Source: an uncultured Bacilli bacterium (GTDB lineage: Bacteria; Bacillota_I; Bacilli_A; RF39; UBA660). From it: a stretch of DNA of 6,689 bases. Position 1 is the stretch's first letter; each line of letters begins with the position of its first letter. Under the pieces are notes generated by a model. That model was given only the letters and a program-made list of their open reading frames with translations. It ran no database searches and was not told the origin of the DNA. The translations under genes and the position numbers were made by a program. Positions 5,985 through 6,689 of this stretch are shown one piece after another. The stretch covers positions 1-6,689 of the forward strand of contig CAJTSN010000020.1 in assembly GCA_910578745.1 (NCBI GenBank). Reading direction: 5' to 3'.

Positions 5985-6013
5985 ATTATAACAATTCATC
6001 TAGAAAATGTAAA
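5985..6013 (-). promoter_or_regulatory. Promoter of pcrA
   Basis: On the minus strand, -35 TTTACA (6008-6013, 5 of 6), a 17-base spacer and a perfect -10 TATAAT (5985-5990) preceded by TGT, giving an extended -10. The predicted start near 5978 leaves a leader of about 22 bases with AGGAAG. It lies just after the terminator of the upstream gene, so pcrA should be transcribed independently. Confidence 0.82.
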
Positions 6014-6025
6014 TTGATTTCATTA

Positions 6026-6055
6026 GAAAAAGAACACGAATTTCTCTTCGTATTC
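6026..6055 (-). terminator. Intrinsic terminator of the upstream unknown gene
   Basis: The minus strand reads GAATACGAA, a six-base loop GAGAAA, then TTCGTGTTC, giving a nine-pair stem with one G-U pair (6032-6055), directly followed by TTTTTC. The stem begins within the TGA stop of the unknown gene at 6054, an unusually close placement. Confidence 0.85.
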
Positions 6056-6689
6056 AATTTTCTTTTACAGATTGTTCAAAAAAAGAGACATACATTTGCA
6101 TCAGTTGTTCTGCATCATAACCATATTCAATAAGTTCTTGTTTTTGACTAAAATACTGATATTTATCTATTTCATATGTAATCAAAATTTTCTCGATGAG
6201 TGGAAAATCTTTCCCTAATATTTTTAAAGCTAAAAAACGCTTTCTTTTAAAATCAATCTCTTGTTTAAATAACTTTTCAATTTCGGTAAGACTTTCTTCT
6301 ACAAGATTTGGATAGATTTTAAAAAGAGAAAACTGTTCTTTTCTTATTTTATCTTTATCAAAAAAGAGTTCTTTTTTATAAATACCGACATTTAATTCTT
6401 TTAAATAAAGAACAAGAGAATTTATAGTTTCCTTTGTTTTACAAAGAGTAGACTGTATTGGAAAATAAATAGCTCTCGTTATACCATTTAATTCAAGTAA
6501 TAGTTTTTGATTTTGTTGCCATGTCTCTTTATTCCCTATCACAATCGATAAATCATTTGTAGAAAAACAGAAATATTTACCTAATTTCTGGTTTGAAGAA
6601 GTAAGTATACCATATTGTTCTTTAAAGGTAATTCTATTGGCTATTTTTCTAAGTTTTCGTTTTAATTGATAATATTGAATATATTGTTT
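6054..6689 (-). CDS. Hypothetical protein, 5' end outside window
   Basis: The frame is open from the window edge at 6689 to TGA at 6054, giving 211 residues. A GTG at 6542 could be read as a start, but the 49 codons before it are uninterrupted and protein-like (for example LKRKLRKIANRITFKEQYGI and LGKYFCFSTNDLSIVIGN) and contain no better start, so the gene almost certainly begins outside. The protein looks soluble and mostly alpha-helical, rich in Lys, Glu, Phe and Tyr, with no membrane span or signal peptide. The first visible part has strand-like segments (YFCFSTNDLSIVIG). The C-terminal half has helices with charged heptad-like spacing (LTEIEKLFKQEIDFKRKRFLAL in two stretches). I recognise no family or catalytic motif. 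It is terminated by the hairpin that begins at its stop and is separate from pcrA. Confidence 0.8.
   Translation of the reverse strand, partial: KQYIQYYQLKRKLRKIANRITFKEQYGILTSSNQKLGKYFCFSTNDLSIVIGNKETWQQNQKLLLELNGITRAIYFPIQSTLCKTKETINSLVLYLKELNVGIYKKELFFDKDKIRKEQFSLFKIYPNLVEESLTEIEKLFKQEIDFKRKRFLALKILGKDFPLIEKILITYEIDKYQYFSQKQELIEYGYDAEQLMQMYVSFFEQSVKEN

Noticed and set aside
5791..5991. Plus-strand ORF of 66 codons
   Set aside because: Antisense to the pcrA Walker A region and promoter.

Overview
The window is AT-rich (roughly 30% GC by eye) and every gene I can support lies on the minus strand, so the order below is the direction of transcription, from high to low coordinates. The pcrA-type helicase, GGAG-type Shine-Dalgarno sequences, TTGACA/TATAAT-like promoters with 17-base spacers and the low GC point to a low-GC Firmicute (Bacillota). 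TGA is used as a stop (for example at the end of pcrA) and tryptophan is TGG, so this is not a Mycoplasma-type code. I cannot name the genus.

Right end, 6689 to 6026: the last 211 codons of a gene of unknown function that enters from beyond the window. It is closed by a clear intrinsic terminator that starts at its stop codon. Next comes a near-consensus promoter (5985-6013), then the 705-residue SF1 helicase PcrA (3839-5956, GTG start). Overlapping its last codons is a 46-codon gene for a single-span membrane protein (3715-3855). No ligA follows, although ligA is a common pcrA neighbour in Firmicutes.

Middle, 3703 to 2414: a strong extended -10 promoter (3675-3703) drives a two-gene operon. 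The first gene encodes a zinc-ribbon plus DUF4234 membrane protein. The second, which starts at a TTG inside the end of the first, encodes a DUF2752 membrane protein with a CPGCG motif. An AT-rich inverted repeat followed by T residues probably ends this operon. Beyond it lies an orphan 94-codon ORF of uncertain status.

Gap, 2413 to 1967: about 450 bases without a convincing gene. It holds a hairpin and short open stretches that could be gene remnants. At its left end are the promoter of the next operon and, just upstream of that promoter, a pair of direct repeats matching the WalR (YycF/VicR) recognition pattern.

Left end, 1966 to 1: a tight three-gene operon. It encodes a VTT/TVP38-TMEM64 membrane protein, an RmuC-family protein, and an unrecognised membrane-anchored protein whose start overlaps the rmuC stop (TAATG) and which runs off the window. 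PcrA and RmuC are both DNA-maintenance proteins; the rest are mainly small membrane proteins of unknown function. The most interesting leads are the WalR-like box, the DUF4234/DUF2752 coupled pair and the overlooked 46-residue protein. I see no CRISPR array, tRNA, rRNA, insertion sequence or obvious defence system.
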